Shown: positions 17,048-25,601 of the stretch, piece by piece
How positions within the stretch are numbered: the stretch's first letter is position 1
Layout: the number at the start of each line of letters is the position of its first letter
NCBI GenBank assembly: GCA_030524105.1
Contig: JAUNHE010000008.1
Location: 128,128-167,304 of the forward strand
Direction: 5' to 3'
Length of the DNA stretch: 39,177 nt
DNA from: Rothia sp. (in: high G+C Gram-positive bacteria)
GTDB taxonomy: Bacteria; Actinomycetota; Actinomycetes; Actinomycetales; Micrococcaceae
Made by a program: the position numbers and the translations under genes
The notes under the pieces: model-generated
Told to the model about the DNA's origin: nothing
Seen by the model: only the letters and a program-made list of their open reading frames with translations
Databases searched by the model: none

Positions 17048-20000
17048 ATGCACTACCGTTACACACCCCAGCAGTTAGCGCAGGCCCTGGGCCGGCCCCA
17101 GCCTACTGCAGAACAGGCCAGCATCATTGCAGCAGATCTGACCCCCCGCCTGGTTGTTGCCGGTGCTGGATCCGGCAAAACAGCCACCATGGTTGATAGG
17201 GTGGTTTTTCTGGTGGCTAACGGTATTGTCAGCGCAGACCAGGTCCTGGGATTAACCTTTACCCGTAAGGCGGCAGCAGAGCTTCGTGAACGGATGAGCA
17301 GCCGCCTAGAACAGCTTCGCCGGCAAGGCATGCTGGTTGAAACCGACCGGGAACTACCCGTTACCGATCCCAGCGTCTCCACCTACCACTCCTACGCCCA
17401 AACCCTGGTAGATCACTACGGGCTCCGCCTAGGCATAGAAGAAGATAGCCAGCTCCTGGGAGCCGCACAATCATGGCAGCTACTGGCCCAAATAGTCCAA
17501 AGGCTTAACCCGGAACAGCTGCCAGACACCCTCCCGGCTAAGGAAACCATTATCCGGGACAGCCTGAAACTAGCCAGCGAATGCTCCGAACATTTGCTGG
17601 AACCAGAAAAACTGATTGCCTGGTGCCACAAACAAGCAGCCTCCCTAGCAGCGGTTCCCCTGGTAGGACGCAATAAAGGGGCAGAACGAAACAAGCTCAT
17701 AGAAAATCTTAAGCTCAGAGCCTTCTACGCACAGCTAGTGCAAACCTATACAAGTGTTAAACAAAGCATGCAGGTTATGGACTATGGCGACTTAATTGCC
17801 CAAGCAGCCCGCATCGCAGCCCAGATACCCCAGGCAGCCCAAACAGAACGAGACCGCTACCGGGTGGTACTGCTGGATGAGTTTCAGGACACCTCCTATG
17901 CTCAGCTCCGTCTTTTCTCTGACCTCTACGGGGCAGTGGCAGGAAAAACCGAGCACCCCGTGATGGCCGTAGGCGACCCCAAACAATCCATTTACGGTTT
18001 TCGAGGAGCCTCAGACGGCCAGCTCTTTAGCTTTTACGACTTTTTTCCTACCCAAGACCGCACGGCCAGCTACCTGACCACTGCCTGGCGCAACGATACC
18101 GCCATCCTACAAGCAGCAAACCGCATAGCCCAACCCCTTAAAAAACAAGCCAGCTGGGTGCTGCAGGAGAGCCAGGTTGAAATTCCTGACCTGCAGGCCC
18201 GCCCAAACCCCGGCTCCGGCTACCTGGCCTTAGGCCGCTACGCTACAGACCAAGAAGAAGCTACCGCCATAGCAGAGCACATCAGCGGTATCTACAGTCA
18301 ACAAAGCGGGCACAAAAAACCTAGCCTGGCCATCCTCTGTAAAAAACGTTCTCAGATGCAAACCCTAGCCCACGCCCTAGAAGAAGCCGGCTTACCCTAC
18401 CATATTGTGGGCCTGGGGGGCCTACTGGATACGCCAGAAGTTGTGGATATGCTGGCTGTCTTGAGAGTCTTAACCGACCCCGACAGATCGGACGCTCTGA
18501 TGCGGATTCTTGCTGGCGCCCGCTGGCGCCTGGGCCCTGCAGACCTGCTGGCCCTGGCAGACTGGGCAGGACAGCTCAGCCGGGACAGGGAACAAAAGCT
18601 CAATAAGCAGCTGCTGACGGAGTATAACCAGCAGGGTGCAGCGAGCCAAGCCAGGGAAAAAATTAAAGAGATCAGAGCGGAGAACCCCGCTGAAATCAGC
18701 CAGAATGCCTCCCTCATTGAGGCTCTAGAAAATTTGCCCGACCCCGCCTGGGTTTCGGCCCAGGGGCGCTCGCTCACAGCCCAGGGCTACCGCCGACTAG
18801 AAGCCCTGGCTGCGGAGCTGGCCTGGCTGCGGCAGTTTTTAGCTGACGATCTAACGGCACTGCTAACAACCATTGAGCAAACTATTTTGCTTGATATTGA
18901 GTTAGAGGCAAAACCGGGTGCCAACTGGTCCACTTCCCGCCGGAACCTGGATGCCTTCTACGAAGTGGCAGCCCAGTACGCCCGCTCTGCCCCCCGCATG
19001 AACGCCACCTTGCTCGCTGGAGCCCAGGCAGCTAGTGCTGCCGGAGCTGCCCAGCTGCCCTACACTCTTGGTTCTGCTGGCGGTTCGGTAACCGGGGTGA
19101 GTGGGTTTCTGGCCTGGTTAGATGCTGCTGCCGCCCAGGAGGCTGGCCTGGAGCTGGCTGCTGCCGAACCTGAGCCCGGGCTGGTTCAGCTGCTGACGGT
19201 GCATGCGGCTAAAGGTTTGGAGTGGGATTGGGTTTACCTTCCCGGCATGAGGCAGGGGGATTTCCCTATGCTGGATGATCCGCGCTGGAGCCAGAATGCC
19301 CACTCGGTGCCCTGGCCGCTGCGGGGAGACCGCAACTTTTTACCGGGCTGGCGTCATGATTTTGAGGATATTGCCGACTTTACGGACTATATGCAGGACT
19401 TTAAAGAGCAGGCCAGCCAGCACCGGGTTAATGAAGAAAGACGGCTAGCCTATGTGGGTTTTACCAGGGCTAGACTGGGTTTGGTGCTCAGCAACTCGGT
19501 TTGGCAGGGCAGTAAGGTTAAGCCGGCGGTTGCCTCAGAATTTTGGCAGGAAATTCTGGCAGAGAACCCCACCGTCTTGTCAATGTGTGACGACGACCAG
19601 GCAGGCCAGACTAATCCGCAGTCGGTCAGCCTGCAGACCGCCCTCTGGCCTTTTGACCCCTTGGACGGGCCCTTGGTTCAGCGCTGGCAGTCAGTGGAGG
19701 AGCTTACTGAGGCCCTGAAGGAGGGTAATACTGCCCAGCAAGGGGAGCAGCCAGCCGGGCCGCGCCGACGGCAGCTACAAGAGGCGGCAGCTAGCGTCCT
19801 GCAGGGTGGGCTTAAGCAGCCTGCAGCTGCTGCCACTAGCCAGCAGGTGGATTCTCAGGGGCCTCTGATAGAGGACTGGTACCGGGAGGCTGACTTACTG
19901 CTGGCCCTGCTCTTTTCTAAGCAGGAGCAGTGGGAATTTAGGCTGCCTGAGCATGTGAGTGTCTCGCAGATGGTGGGCTTAGCTGCAGACCCAGAAGCAG

Positions 20001-20557
20001 TGCTAGAGAATATGCTGCGGCCTATGCCCCAAAAACCCAGTAGCGCGGCACGTCAAGGCACAATATTTCACGATTGGGTTCAGTCACGTTTGGAAAATTC
20101 TGCCCAGCTAGAACTGGCAGATTTAGCCTATGCTGATCAGGCCTTAGATGCAGCCTTAGATTTACCTCGCCTGCAAAAGAATTTTTTGGCTAGCAGATGG
20201 GGCCAGCTTCAGCCCTGGGCGGTGGAGTATCCTTTAGAGACCCCGGTAGCTGGCATCACCGTTCGGGGCAGAATAGACGCTATCTACTGCCATCGGGAGG
20301 CAGCAGGTAGGCAGAGCTGGGAGCTGGTGGATTGGAAAACCGGCAGTATGCCTGCGCCCGGTCAGCGTGAGGCCAAGACTGTTCAGCTGGCCCTATACAG
20401 GTTGGCTTTTGCCCGTTTACAGCAGCTGGATCCAGCAGATATTTCCTGTACCTTTTTCTATGTTGGCCAGAATAAGGTCTGGACGCCCGAGCAGCTTTTG
20501 GATGAGCAAGGGCTGAGGCAGCTCTTAATCCGGGCCCGTAAGCTGGCTCAGGCTTAG
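17048..20557 (+). CDS. adnB: AdnB, motor and nuclease subunit of AdnAB
   Basis: This 1,169-residue UvrD-family helicase is fused to a RecB nuclease. Helicase motifs are in order: GAGSGKT (39-45), LTFTRKAAAELRER, STYHSYAQ, LLDEFQDTS, GDPKQSIYGFRGA, LTTAWRN, LTVHAAKGLEWDWV and RRLAYVGFTRAR. The nuclease residues are H1008, D1077, D1095 and K1097 (VDWKTG). I chose the ATG at 17048 because it follows aaagg at a proper distance and sits 11 bases after the adnA stop. An upstream in-frame ATG at 17003 would overlap adnA by 34 bases. Codon choice changes inside the gene: A/C-ending codons dominate before about 18,850 and G/T-ending codons after about 19,020. Its stop overlaps the stop of the convergent lipoprotein gene. 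Confidence 0.9.
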   Translation: MHYRYTPQQLAQALGRPQPTAEQASIIAADLTPRLVVAGAGSGKTATMVDRVVFLVANGIVSADQVLGLTFTRKAAAELRERMSSRLEQLRRQGMLVETDRELPVTDPSVSTYHSYAQTLVDHYGLRLGIEEDSQLLGAAQSWQLLAQIVQRLNPEQLPDTLPAKETIIRDSLKLASECSEHLLEPEKLIAWCHKQAASLAAVPLVGRNKGAERNKLIENLKLRAFYAQLVQTYTSVKQSMQVMDYGDLIAQAARIAAQIPQAAQTERDRYRVVLLDEFQDTSYAQLRLFSDLYGAVAGKTEHPVMAVGDPKQSIYGFRGASDGQLFSFYDFFPTQDRTASYLTTAWRNDTAILQAANRIAQPLKKQASWVLQESQVEIPDLQARPNPGSGYLALGRYATDQEEATAIAEHISGIYSQQSGHKKPSLAILCKKRSQMQTLAHALEEAGLPYHIVGLGGLLDTPEVVDMLAVLRVLTDPDRSDALMRILAGARWRLGPADLLALADWAGQLSRDREQKLNKQLLTEYNQQGAASQAREKIKEIRAENPAEISQNASLIEALENLPDPAWVSAQGRSLTAQGYRRLEALAAELAWLRQFLADDLTALLTTIEQTILLDIELEAKPGANWSTSRRNLDAFYEVAAQYARSAPRMNATLLAGAQAASAAGAAQLPYTLGSAGGSVTGVSGFLAWLDAAAAQEAGLELAAAEPEPGLVQLLTVHAAKGLEWDWVYLPGMRQGDFPMLDDPRWSQNAHSVPWPLRGDRNFLPGWRHDFEDIADFTDYMQDFKEQASQHRVNEERRLAYVGFTRARLGLVLSNSVWQGSKVKPAVASEFWQEILAENPTVLSMCDDDQAGQTNPQSVSLQTALWPFDPLDGPLVQRWQSVEELTEALKEGNTAQQGEQPAGPRRRQLQEAAASVLQGGLKQPAAAATSQQVDSQGPLIEDWYREADLLLALLFSKQEQWEFRLPEHVSVSQMVGLAADPEAVLENMLRPMPQKPSSAARQGTIFHDWVQSRLENSAQLELADLAYADQALDAALDLPRLQKNFLASRWGQLQPWAVEYPLETPVAGITVRGRIDAIYCHREAAGRQSWELVDWKTGSMPAPGQREAKTVQLALYRLAFARLQQLDPADISCTFFYVGQNKVWTPEQLLDEQGLRQLLIRARKLAQA

Positions 20558-21438
20558 GATCCGCCGCGGTTGTAAAATATTTCGGTTAGGGCCAAAGAAC
20601 AGACCTTGCGCCCAGCGACTTGGTCGGCAATAAAACTTTTGGACTGGCCACAGCGGAGCAGCTTTTGATCCTGCTGGGCCAGTAAGGCTAGATCCTGTCG
20701 GCTGGGGTTCTGAGTACTGACCAAGGCGTAGCTGGCCAGCAAATATTTTTCTGTCGAAATGTCTTCTTGATCGGTTAAGGTCCACTGTCTAATCTGCTGC
20801 TTAAGCCCTGGAAACATGCCGCTAATTTCTTTCTCATTAGCAAAAAGGTAGGGGCGGTAGAGGGCTCTTAGGGCCAGCAATTGCTGCTGCGGATCCTCAG
20901 TTTTAAAGGGGGTCAGCTGAGCTAGTTCTACATCCGCCTTGATGTCTTGGGCAGCTTGGGCTGCTGATAGGTAGTCAAAAATTTGGTCAGCTTCAATTTT
21001 GCCGGTAAATTTTTCCATGAGCTTTGCAGCTAAGTCCTGTGCCTTCTCTTCCGGGTAGCTGCTGCCATTAAATTTGAGGGTGGCAAAGGCCTGCACTCGC
21101 GTGAGCAGGGATTCTCTAGGGTCCTGGCCAATAGCAGTCAGCTTATTGGCCTGCCCCTGCGTCAGGTAGCCGGCAAATTTGTGCTGCATTATTTTGGCGT
21201 AGCGGTAGGAGGCTGCCGCAACTTCTTCGTTACTGGTGGCTGCCTGATGCTGGCTGTCGGGATAAATAAGGTTGCCCTCAATATTGACAAATTCTTTGCT
21301 GTCGGTCACGACCTCTGCCGGAGCGTAGTCATCCCTGCTGGCCTGGCTTAAGTGACCGGTAGTAGTGCAACTGCATAGGCCCATAGCGCCCAGAAGAAGA
21401 AAAACAAGCAGGCCAGTAAGATGAGTGATTCTTTTCAT
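20554..21438 (-). CDS. hypothetical lipoprotein
   Basis: I do not recognise this 294-residue protein. It starts with a lipoprotein signal: MKR, a hydrophobic stretch at residues 8-21, and the lipobox L-C-S-C with C24 as the lipidated residue. The mature part is acidic, rich in Gln, Ala and Leu, and predicted mostly helical, with no membrane segments and no catalytic motif. Two further Cys near the C-terminus (LLRCGQSKS, GRKVCSLALT) could form a disulphide outside the membrane. A weak ribosome site (aggg) precedes the ATG. It lies 44 bases downstream of the phosphotransferase-like gene on the same strand and may share its transcript. Confidence 0.75.
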   Translation of the reverse strand: MKRITHLTGLLVFLLLGAMGLCSCTTTGHLSQASRDDYAPAEVVTDSKEFVNIEGNLIYPDSQHQAATSNEEVAAASYRYAKIMQHKFAGYLTQGQANKLTAIGQDPRESLLTRVQAFATLKFNGSSYPEEKAQDLAAKLMEKFTGKIEADQIFDYLSAAQAAQDIKADVELAQLTPFKTEDPQQQLLALRALYRPYLFANEKEISGMFPGLKQQIRQWTLTDQEDISTEKYLLASYALVSTQNPSRQDLALLAQQDQKLLRCGQSKSFIADQVAGRKVCSLALTEIFYNRGGS

Positions 21439-21482
21439 GTGCCCTGTTCCCCTACAAGTTATGTACCATAAACAGTAGGCAG

Positions 21483-22421
21483 CTAAGATCTCAAATTCAA
21501 GTCCTGCTCTAAAGTCTGCAACATTCTTACGGCCTCAGCAATCATGTCGGCATCCTCTAGTTCAATGCCGCGAATAAGCCATTGGGCTAAAGCAAATTCT
21601 GCATAAAGATTGGCTCTTAGTGTTAAGGATTTATCCGGTGCCTGCGGCATGAGATCTGAATAGACCTCCATGACCCGGTTGGTAAAATTTTGGTCTTGAC
21701 AGGCCAGCAGCCAGGAAAAATCTAGGGCAGGATCGCCCACACAGACCTCGGACCAGCCGGTTACCTCCGTAATCTTTTCACCGTTAAGAACCAGGTTATC
21801 CTCGTTAAGATCACCGTGGATAAGACGCGGCCTAAAGGTCCACAGAGAGTCATCTCGCAGGTAAGAATGCCAGCGGGCTCGTAAACCTTCAGGTAGTTTA
21901 CCGGTTTTCTCAGCCCGCTCTAACTCGCTTAAACGGCGCGAGCGCATCTGCTCGGTGGTGTAGACCGGTAGGTTAGCGTCTTCAACAATGTTTTCAGGTA
22001 GCACATGGATGGTGGCAATTAGTTTGCCAATATCTCCGGCTAAATCCTGGCTGCCGTCCTTACTGCTGCCAGCCAACTGGGCCAGCTGATCAATATCGTA
22101 GTGAACACCGGGAATATGGGTATAGATAAAGGTTTGCAGTCCCCTGACATCCACCGACCCCACAATAGTGGGGACCAGAAAGGGCAGCCTTTCCCGTAAC
22201 CCGGCAGAAAATGACTGCAAAATAACGTGTTCTGCTTCCAAGCGGACGCTGGCTTCGGGATGCTTAGGGGAGCGGACCCGCCACCTTCGGTCGGCAGAGT
22301 CAATAATAATAGCTGAATCAAAGTCGGCAGCATCATCAATCGAGGGCAGAGCAGCAACAGGGTAGAGGTCGGGAACCCCGGCAGAGACAATTGCAGCAAG
22401 TTGAAGCGGTGTAACAGTCAC
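21483..22421 (-). CDS. phosphotransferase-fold protein (APH / macrolide 2'-phosphotransferase-like), active-site Asp missing
   Basis: The protein has an aminoglycoside-phosphotransferase (APH) fold. Numbered from the GTG at 22421 (312 residues), the catalytic loop is LIHGDLNEDNLVL with H202, D204 and N209. The following metal-binding motif, usually I-D-W or I-D-F before GDPA, reads VTGWSEVCVGDPALDF with G222 in place of Asp. The longer frame back to the GTG at 22490 would overlap the divergent nudC start and has no ribosome site. The GTG at 22421 matches the family start (TPLQLAAIVSAGVP) and has TACTCT six bases upstream, which suits a leaderless start. The substrate is unknown and activity is doubtful without the metal Asp. 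Confidence 0.78.
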   Translation of the reverse strand: MTVTPLQLAAIVSAGVPDLYPVAALPSIDDAADFDSAIIIDSADRRWRVRSPKHPEASVRLEAEHVILQSFSAGLRERLPFLVPTIVGSVDVRGLQTFIYTHIPGVHYDIDQLAQLAGSSKDGSQDLAGDIGKLIATIHVLPENIVEDANLPVYTTEQMRSRRLSELERAEKTGKLPEGLRARWHSYLRDDSLWTFRPRLIHGDLNEDNLVLNGEKITEVTGWSEVCVGDPALDFSWLLACQDQNFTNRVMEVYSDLMPQAPDKSLTLRANLYAEFALAQWLIRGIELEDADMIAEAVRMLQTLEQDLNLRS

Positions 22422-22456
22422 AAGACCAGAGTACAAGAGAAAAGGATAGTCAGCTA

Positions 22457-23626
22457 ATGAATCAGAATCCTCTAGACAAAATACCTGCACATTCTAACCA
22501 AAGCCTGCCCCATAAGCTGGCTCCAGCCAGCCGCCCACCACTAGGGCAGCTGCCCCTGACGGATGTCTACAGCAGGCGCTTTGGACAGCTGCGCCAGCAA
22601 CCCCAGTTTTTAGCTCAGCTTGTGCAGGCCCTCTTGCAAGCCGATCCAGCTGAGCTTGACACCCAGCTTTACCCCTGGTCGCACAAGCCTATTCTGCTTG
22701 GTATGCAGGGCTCCAAAATTTTGGTGGATAAGGGGCAGGTTCCCATAGATCTCAGCCAGCACTGCAGCCTCAGGGGAGCCAACCTACTAACCTACAGCCA
22801 GCAAAAACAGCACCAGGCCCACCTTATCTATGCCGGTGAATGCTTGAACCAAAAAGACGGGCAGGCCCAACCGGTTCTAGTCCTCACCGACTGCTGGCAA
22901 AACTACCTAGCATGGGGGGTACAGCAGCCGGCCTCCTTAGGCCCGGACGGTGAGCAGCTAACAGCGGCAGACCTGCTGGCAGTGCACTGCCAAGGCAGCT
23001 GGATCTCCAGCAGAATTTTAGCCGAATTTGAGGTGACAGACAGCCAAGAACAGCGCCAGTGGGTGGCCCTGGCTGGCAGCGTCAGCGCCCTGAACGCCTG
23101 GCATACCAGCTACGGTTTTGACCCGGCTAACGGACAAGAAACCTGGGTAGCCGAAGCAGGCTGGTCTCGGATAGGCCCCGATGGCCAGCAGCTTTTTCCC
23201 CGGCTGGACCCGGCAGTAATTACCGCCGTCACTGCCCATTTTTCCGGCCAGGATCGGCTACTTTTAGGGCAGGCTAGCAGCTGGGAAAGCAACCGCTTTT
23301 CTACCTTTGCCGGCTTTATTGAAGCCGGTGAATCTGCAGAAGGCGCAGTGGTCCGTGAGGTAGCAGAAGAATGCTCGGGTTTGGTTAGCTCCCTAAGCTA
23401 CCGGGGTTCACAACCCTGGCCCTTTCCCCGCTCCCTGATGCTGGGCTTCCGGGCAGAAATTTCCAATCCTCATGCAGTAACTGCCGACGGAGAAGAAATC
23501 AAAGAGCTACGCTGGTTTAGTCGAGACCAGCTACGGCAAAGCCTGGACCGGGCAGAGCTTGTGTTACCGGCTGCCTCGTCCATTTCGCGAAAACTTATCG
23601 AGGATTTTTACGGCCAGCCTTTGTGA
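22457..23626 (+). CDS. nudC: NudC-like NAD+ diphosphatase (Nudix hydrolase) with degenerate zinc ribbon
   Basis: NudC hydrolyses NAD(H) to NMN(H) and AMP and can remove NAD caps from RNA. The Nudix box begins at G286 (GFIEAGESAEGAVVREVAEE), and the NudC-specific SQPWPFP motif follows about a dozen residues after it. The zinc ribbon that normally precedes the Nudix domain with four Cys is present only in outline. Residues 216-247 read HTSYGFDPANG and GWSRIGPDGQQ with no Cys at all. At 389 residues it is longer than E. coli NudC, mainly in a divergent N-terminal domain. An aaagga sequence lies ten bases before the ATG. Position before uvrD2 matches mycobacterial synteny. Confidence 0.87.
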   Translation: MNQNPLDKIPAHSNQSLPHKLAPASRPPLGQLPLTDVYSRRFGQLRQQPQFLAQLVQALLQADPAELDTQLYPWSHKPILLGMQGSKILVDKGQVPIDLSQHCSLRGANLLTYSQQKQHQAHLIYAGECLNQKDGQAQPVLVLTDCWQNYLAWGVQQPASLGPDGEQLTAADLLAVHCQGSWISSRILAEFEVTDSQEQRQWVALAGSVSALNAWHTSYGFDPANGQETWVAEAGWSRIGPDGQQLFPRLDPAVITAVTAHFSGQDRLLLGQASSWESNRFSTFAGFIEAGESAEGAVVREVAEECSGLVSSLSYRGSQPWPFPRSLMLGFRAEISNPHAVTADGEEIKELRWFSRDQLRQSLDRAELVLPAASSISRKLIEDFYGQPL

Positions 23627-23674
23627 TCTTCTAAACTAGAAGACCTGCTTGCCACCTCAACCATCAGGAGTTTT

Positions 23675-25528
23675 ATGTCTATGCCCTCCACGGACCCCTA
23701 CCAACAGGGGCAGACCCTTGAACCACCCAGCCCAGATCAGATCCTTGCCGGCCTGGACCCGGAACAGCAGCGGGTAGCAAGCGAACTTGATGGGCCAATG
23801 TGTGTGCTGGCCGGTGCAGGAACCGGAAAAACCCGGGCTATTACCCACCGGATAGCCTACGCCATAGCCAGCGGAAGGTACGTACCGCAGCGGGTTCTTG
23901 CCCTGACCTTCACCAGCAGAGCAGCCGAGCAGATGCGGATCCGCCTCAGGCAACTGGGTGCCCCGGGGGTGCAGGCTAGAACCTTCCACTCAGCGGCCCT
24001 ACGTCAGCTCAAATACTTCTGGCCCCAGGCCGTCGGCGGGAGCCCACCGCAGATCCTCAACCACAAAGGCCAGCTCATCAGTGAGGCCGCTCAACGGCTC
24101 CGCATCAGCACAAATACCGCCATGGTTAGGGACCTGGCTGGAGAAATTGAGTGGGCCAAGGTCAGCATGCTAACCCCGGATACACTGAGGGGGCACCTAG
24201 CTGAGCGAAAACTACCGGCGGATATGTCTGAACTTAACCTGACGCGTCTCTTCCGAGCCTACGAGGAACTCAAAGACGACAGAAACCTGATCGATTTTGA
24301 AGACGTCCTGCTTTTAACCGTGGCTGTGCTGGAAGAAGCCCCCGAGGTGGCCGCCGCAGTACGCCAGCAATACCGGCATTTTGTGGTAGACGAATACCAG
24401 GATGTCTCACCCCTACAACAACGGCTTTTACAGGCCTGGCTAGGAGGGCGAACAGACCTCTGCGTGGTAGGGGACGCCAGCCAAACCATTTATTCCTTTA
24501 CCGGCGCCACGAGCAGCTACCTACAAAATTTTTCAGCACAGTTCAGCCAGGCCACCGTCGTTAAACTCACCCGAGACTACCGCTCCAGCCCTCAGGTGGT
24601 TAAGCTAGCCAACCAGCTTTTAGCGGCCCGTAAAACACCGCCAGACCTTAAGGGCAAGGACAGCTGGCCAAGCCCGCTATTCCTGCAATCGCAGCGGCCA
24701 GACGGGCCCCAAGCCCAATGGTTTGAGTTTGCCGACGACCAGCAGGAAGCCGCCGGGCTTGCCCAGGATATAAAACAACTCATCAAAAAAGGTGTGAAAC
24801 CTTCCCAGATTGCCATCCTCTACAGAACAAACAGCCAGTCTCTAGCCTTTGAACAGGCCCTCTCCGAGCGCGGTATACCCTATCAGCTACGCGGAGCCGA
24901 ACAATTTTTTAACCGGGCTGAAGTTCGCCAAGCCGTCCTACAGTTGCGGGCCGCCGCCCGGACAGAGAGCAGCCAGCCGGTAACGGCAATAACACGAGAC
25001 ACCCTCAAAGCCCTGGGATACACAGAGCAGGGGCCGGCTAGTTCCGGCCAGCTACGGCAACGGTGGGAATCCTTAGCTGCCCTGGTTTCTATGGCAGAAA
25101 CCCTAGAAACCCAACGGGAACAGGCCCGGGACCAAGGCCACAAAGACCAGCAGGGACGGCCACTTTCCCCCCTCAGCATGCAGGAATTTATGGCCGAGCT
25201 AGCCTGGCGAATAGCCGAGCAGGATGCACCGGTTCTTAACGGCGTCACCCTGTCCTCCTTACACTCAGCCAAGGGACTGGAATGGGAGGCCGTCTTTTTA
25301 GCGGGCCTTTCTGAGGGGCTACTTCCTATCTCTTACGCCCAAAGCTGGCAGGACATGGACGAAGAACGCAGGCTCTTCTATGTGGGGATTACCCGGGCCA
25401 AACAGTATCTAACCTTTTCCTGGTCCCGGTCTCGCACCCCGGGGGGTAGAACTAACCGCAAGCGCTCGCGTTTTGTGACTGATATTGCTCCCCGGCAGGG
25501 CCGGCCCAGCAGGCGGCGGTTGACTTAA
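23675..25528 (+). CDS. uvrD2: UvrD2-type superfamily 1 DNA helicase, lacking the HRDC tail
   Basis: This is a 3'-5' DNA helicase for repair. Walker A AGAGTGKT is at 46-53, followed by LTFTSRAAEQMRIRL, ARTFHSAALRQL, VVDEYQDVSPLQQ, GDASQTIYSFTGA, LTRDYRSSPQVV, LSSLHSAKGLEWEAV and RRLFYVGITRAKQYL. The protein ends at residue 617 soon after the last motor motif, with a basic tail (GRPSRRRLT). Mycobacterial UvrD2 is longer and carries a tetracysteine segment plus an HRDC domain; both are absent here. A caggag ribosome site precedes the ATG. A small perfect hairpin (tcttcta/tagaaga, 23627-23643) sits between nudC and this gene. Confidence 0.9.
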   Translation: MSMPSTDPYQQGQTLEPPSPDQILAGLDPEQQRVASELDGPMCVLAGAGTGKTRAITHRIAYAIASGRYVPQRVLALTFTSRAAEQMRIRLRQLGAPGVQARTFHSAALRQLKYFWPQAVGGSPPQILNHKGQLISEAAQRLRISTNTAMVRDLAGEIEWAKVSMLTPDTLRGHLAERKLPADMSELNLTRLFRAYEELKDDRNLIDFEDVLLLTVAVLEEAPEVAAAVRQQYRHFVVDEYQDVSPLQQRLLQAWLGGRTDLCVVGDASQTIYSFTGATSSYLQNFSAQFSQATVVKLTRDYRSSPQVVKLANQLLAARKTPPDLKGKDSWPSPLFLQSQRPDGPQAQWFEFADDQQEAAGLAQDIKQLIKKGVKPSQIAILYRTNSQSLAFEQALSERGIPYQLRGAEQFFNRAEVRQAVLQLRAAARTESSQPVTAITRDTLKALGYTEQGPASSGQLRQRWESLAALVSMAETLETQREQARDQGHKDQQGRPLSPLSMQEFMAELAWRIAEQDAPVLNGVTLSSLHSAKGLEWEAVFLAGLSEGLLPISYAQSWQDMDEERRLFYVGITRAKQYLTFSWSRSRTPGGRTNRKRSRFVTDIAPRQGRPSRRRLT

Positions 25529-25601
25529 TCTACCCGGGGTTGGGTTTGGTTAGTGACATAGATTCTGGGCCTTCTTAAAATGAGGAAGGGAGGGAAAGGA
25601 C

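Noticed and set aside
23627-23643. Hairpin between nudC and uvrD2 as a terminator
   Set aside because: The stem is only seven bases, A/T-rich, with a 3-base loop and no T-tract; it is too weak to call.
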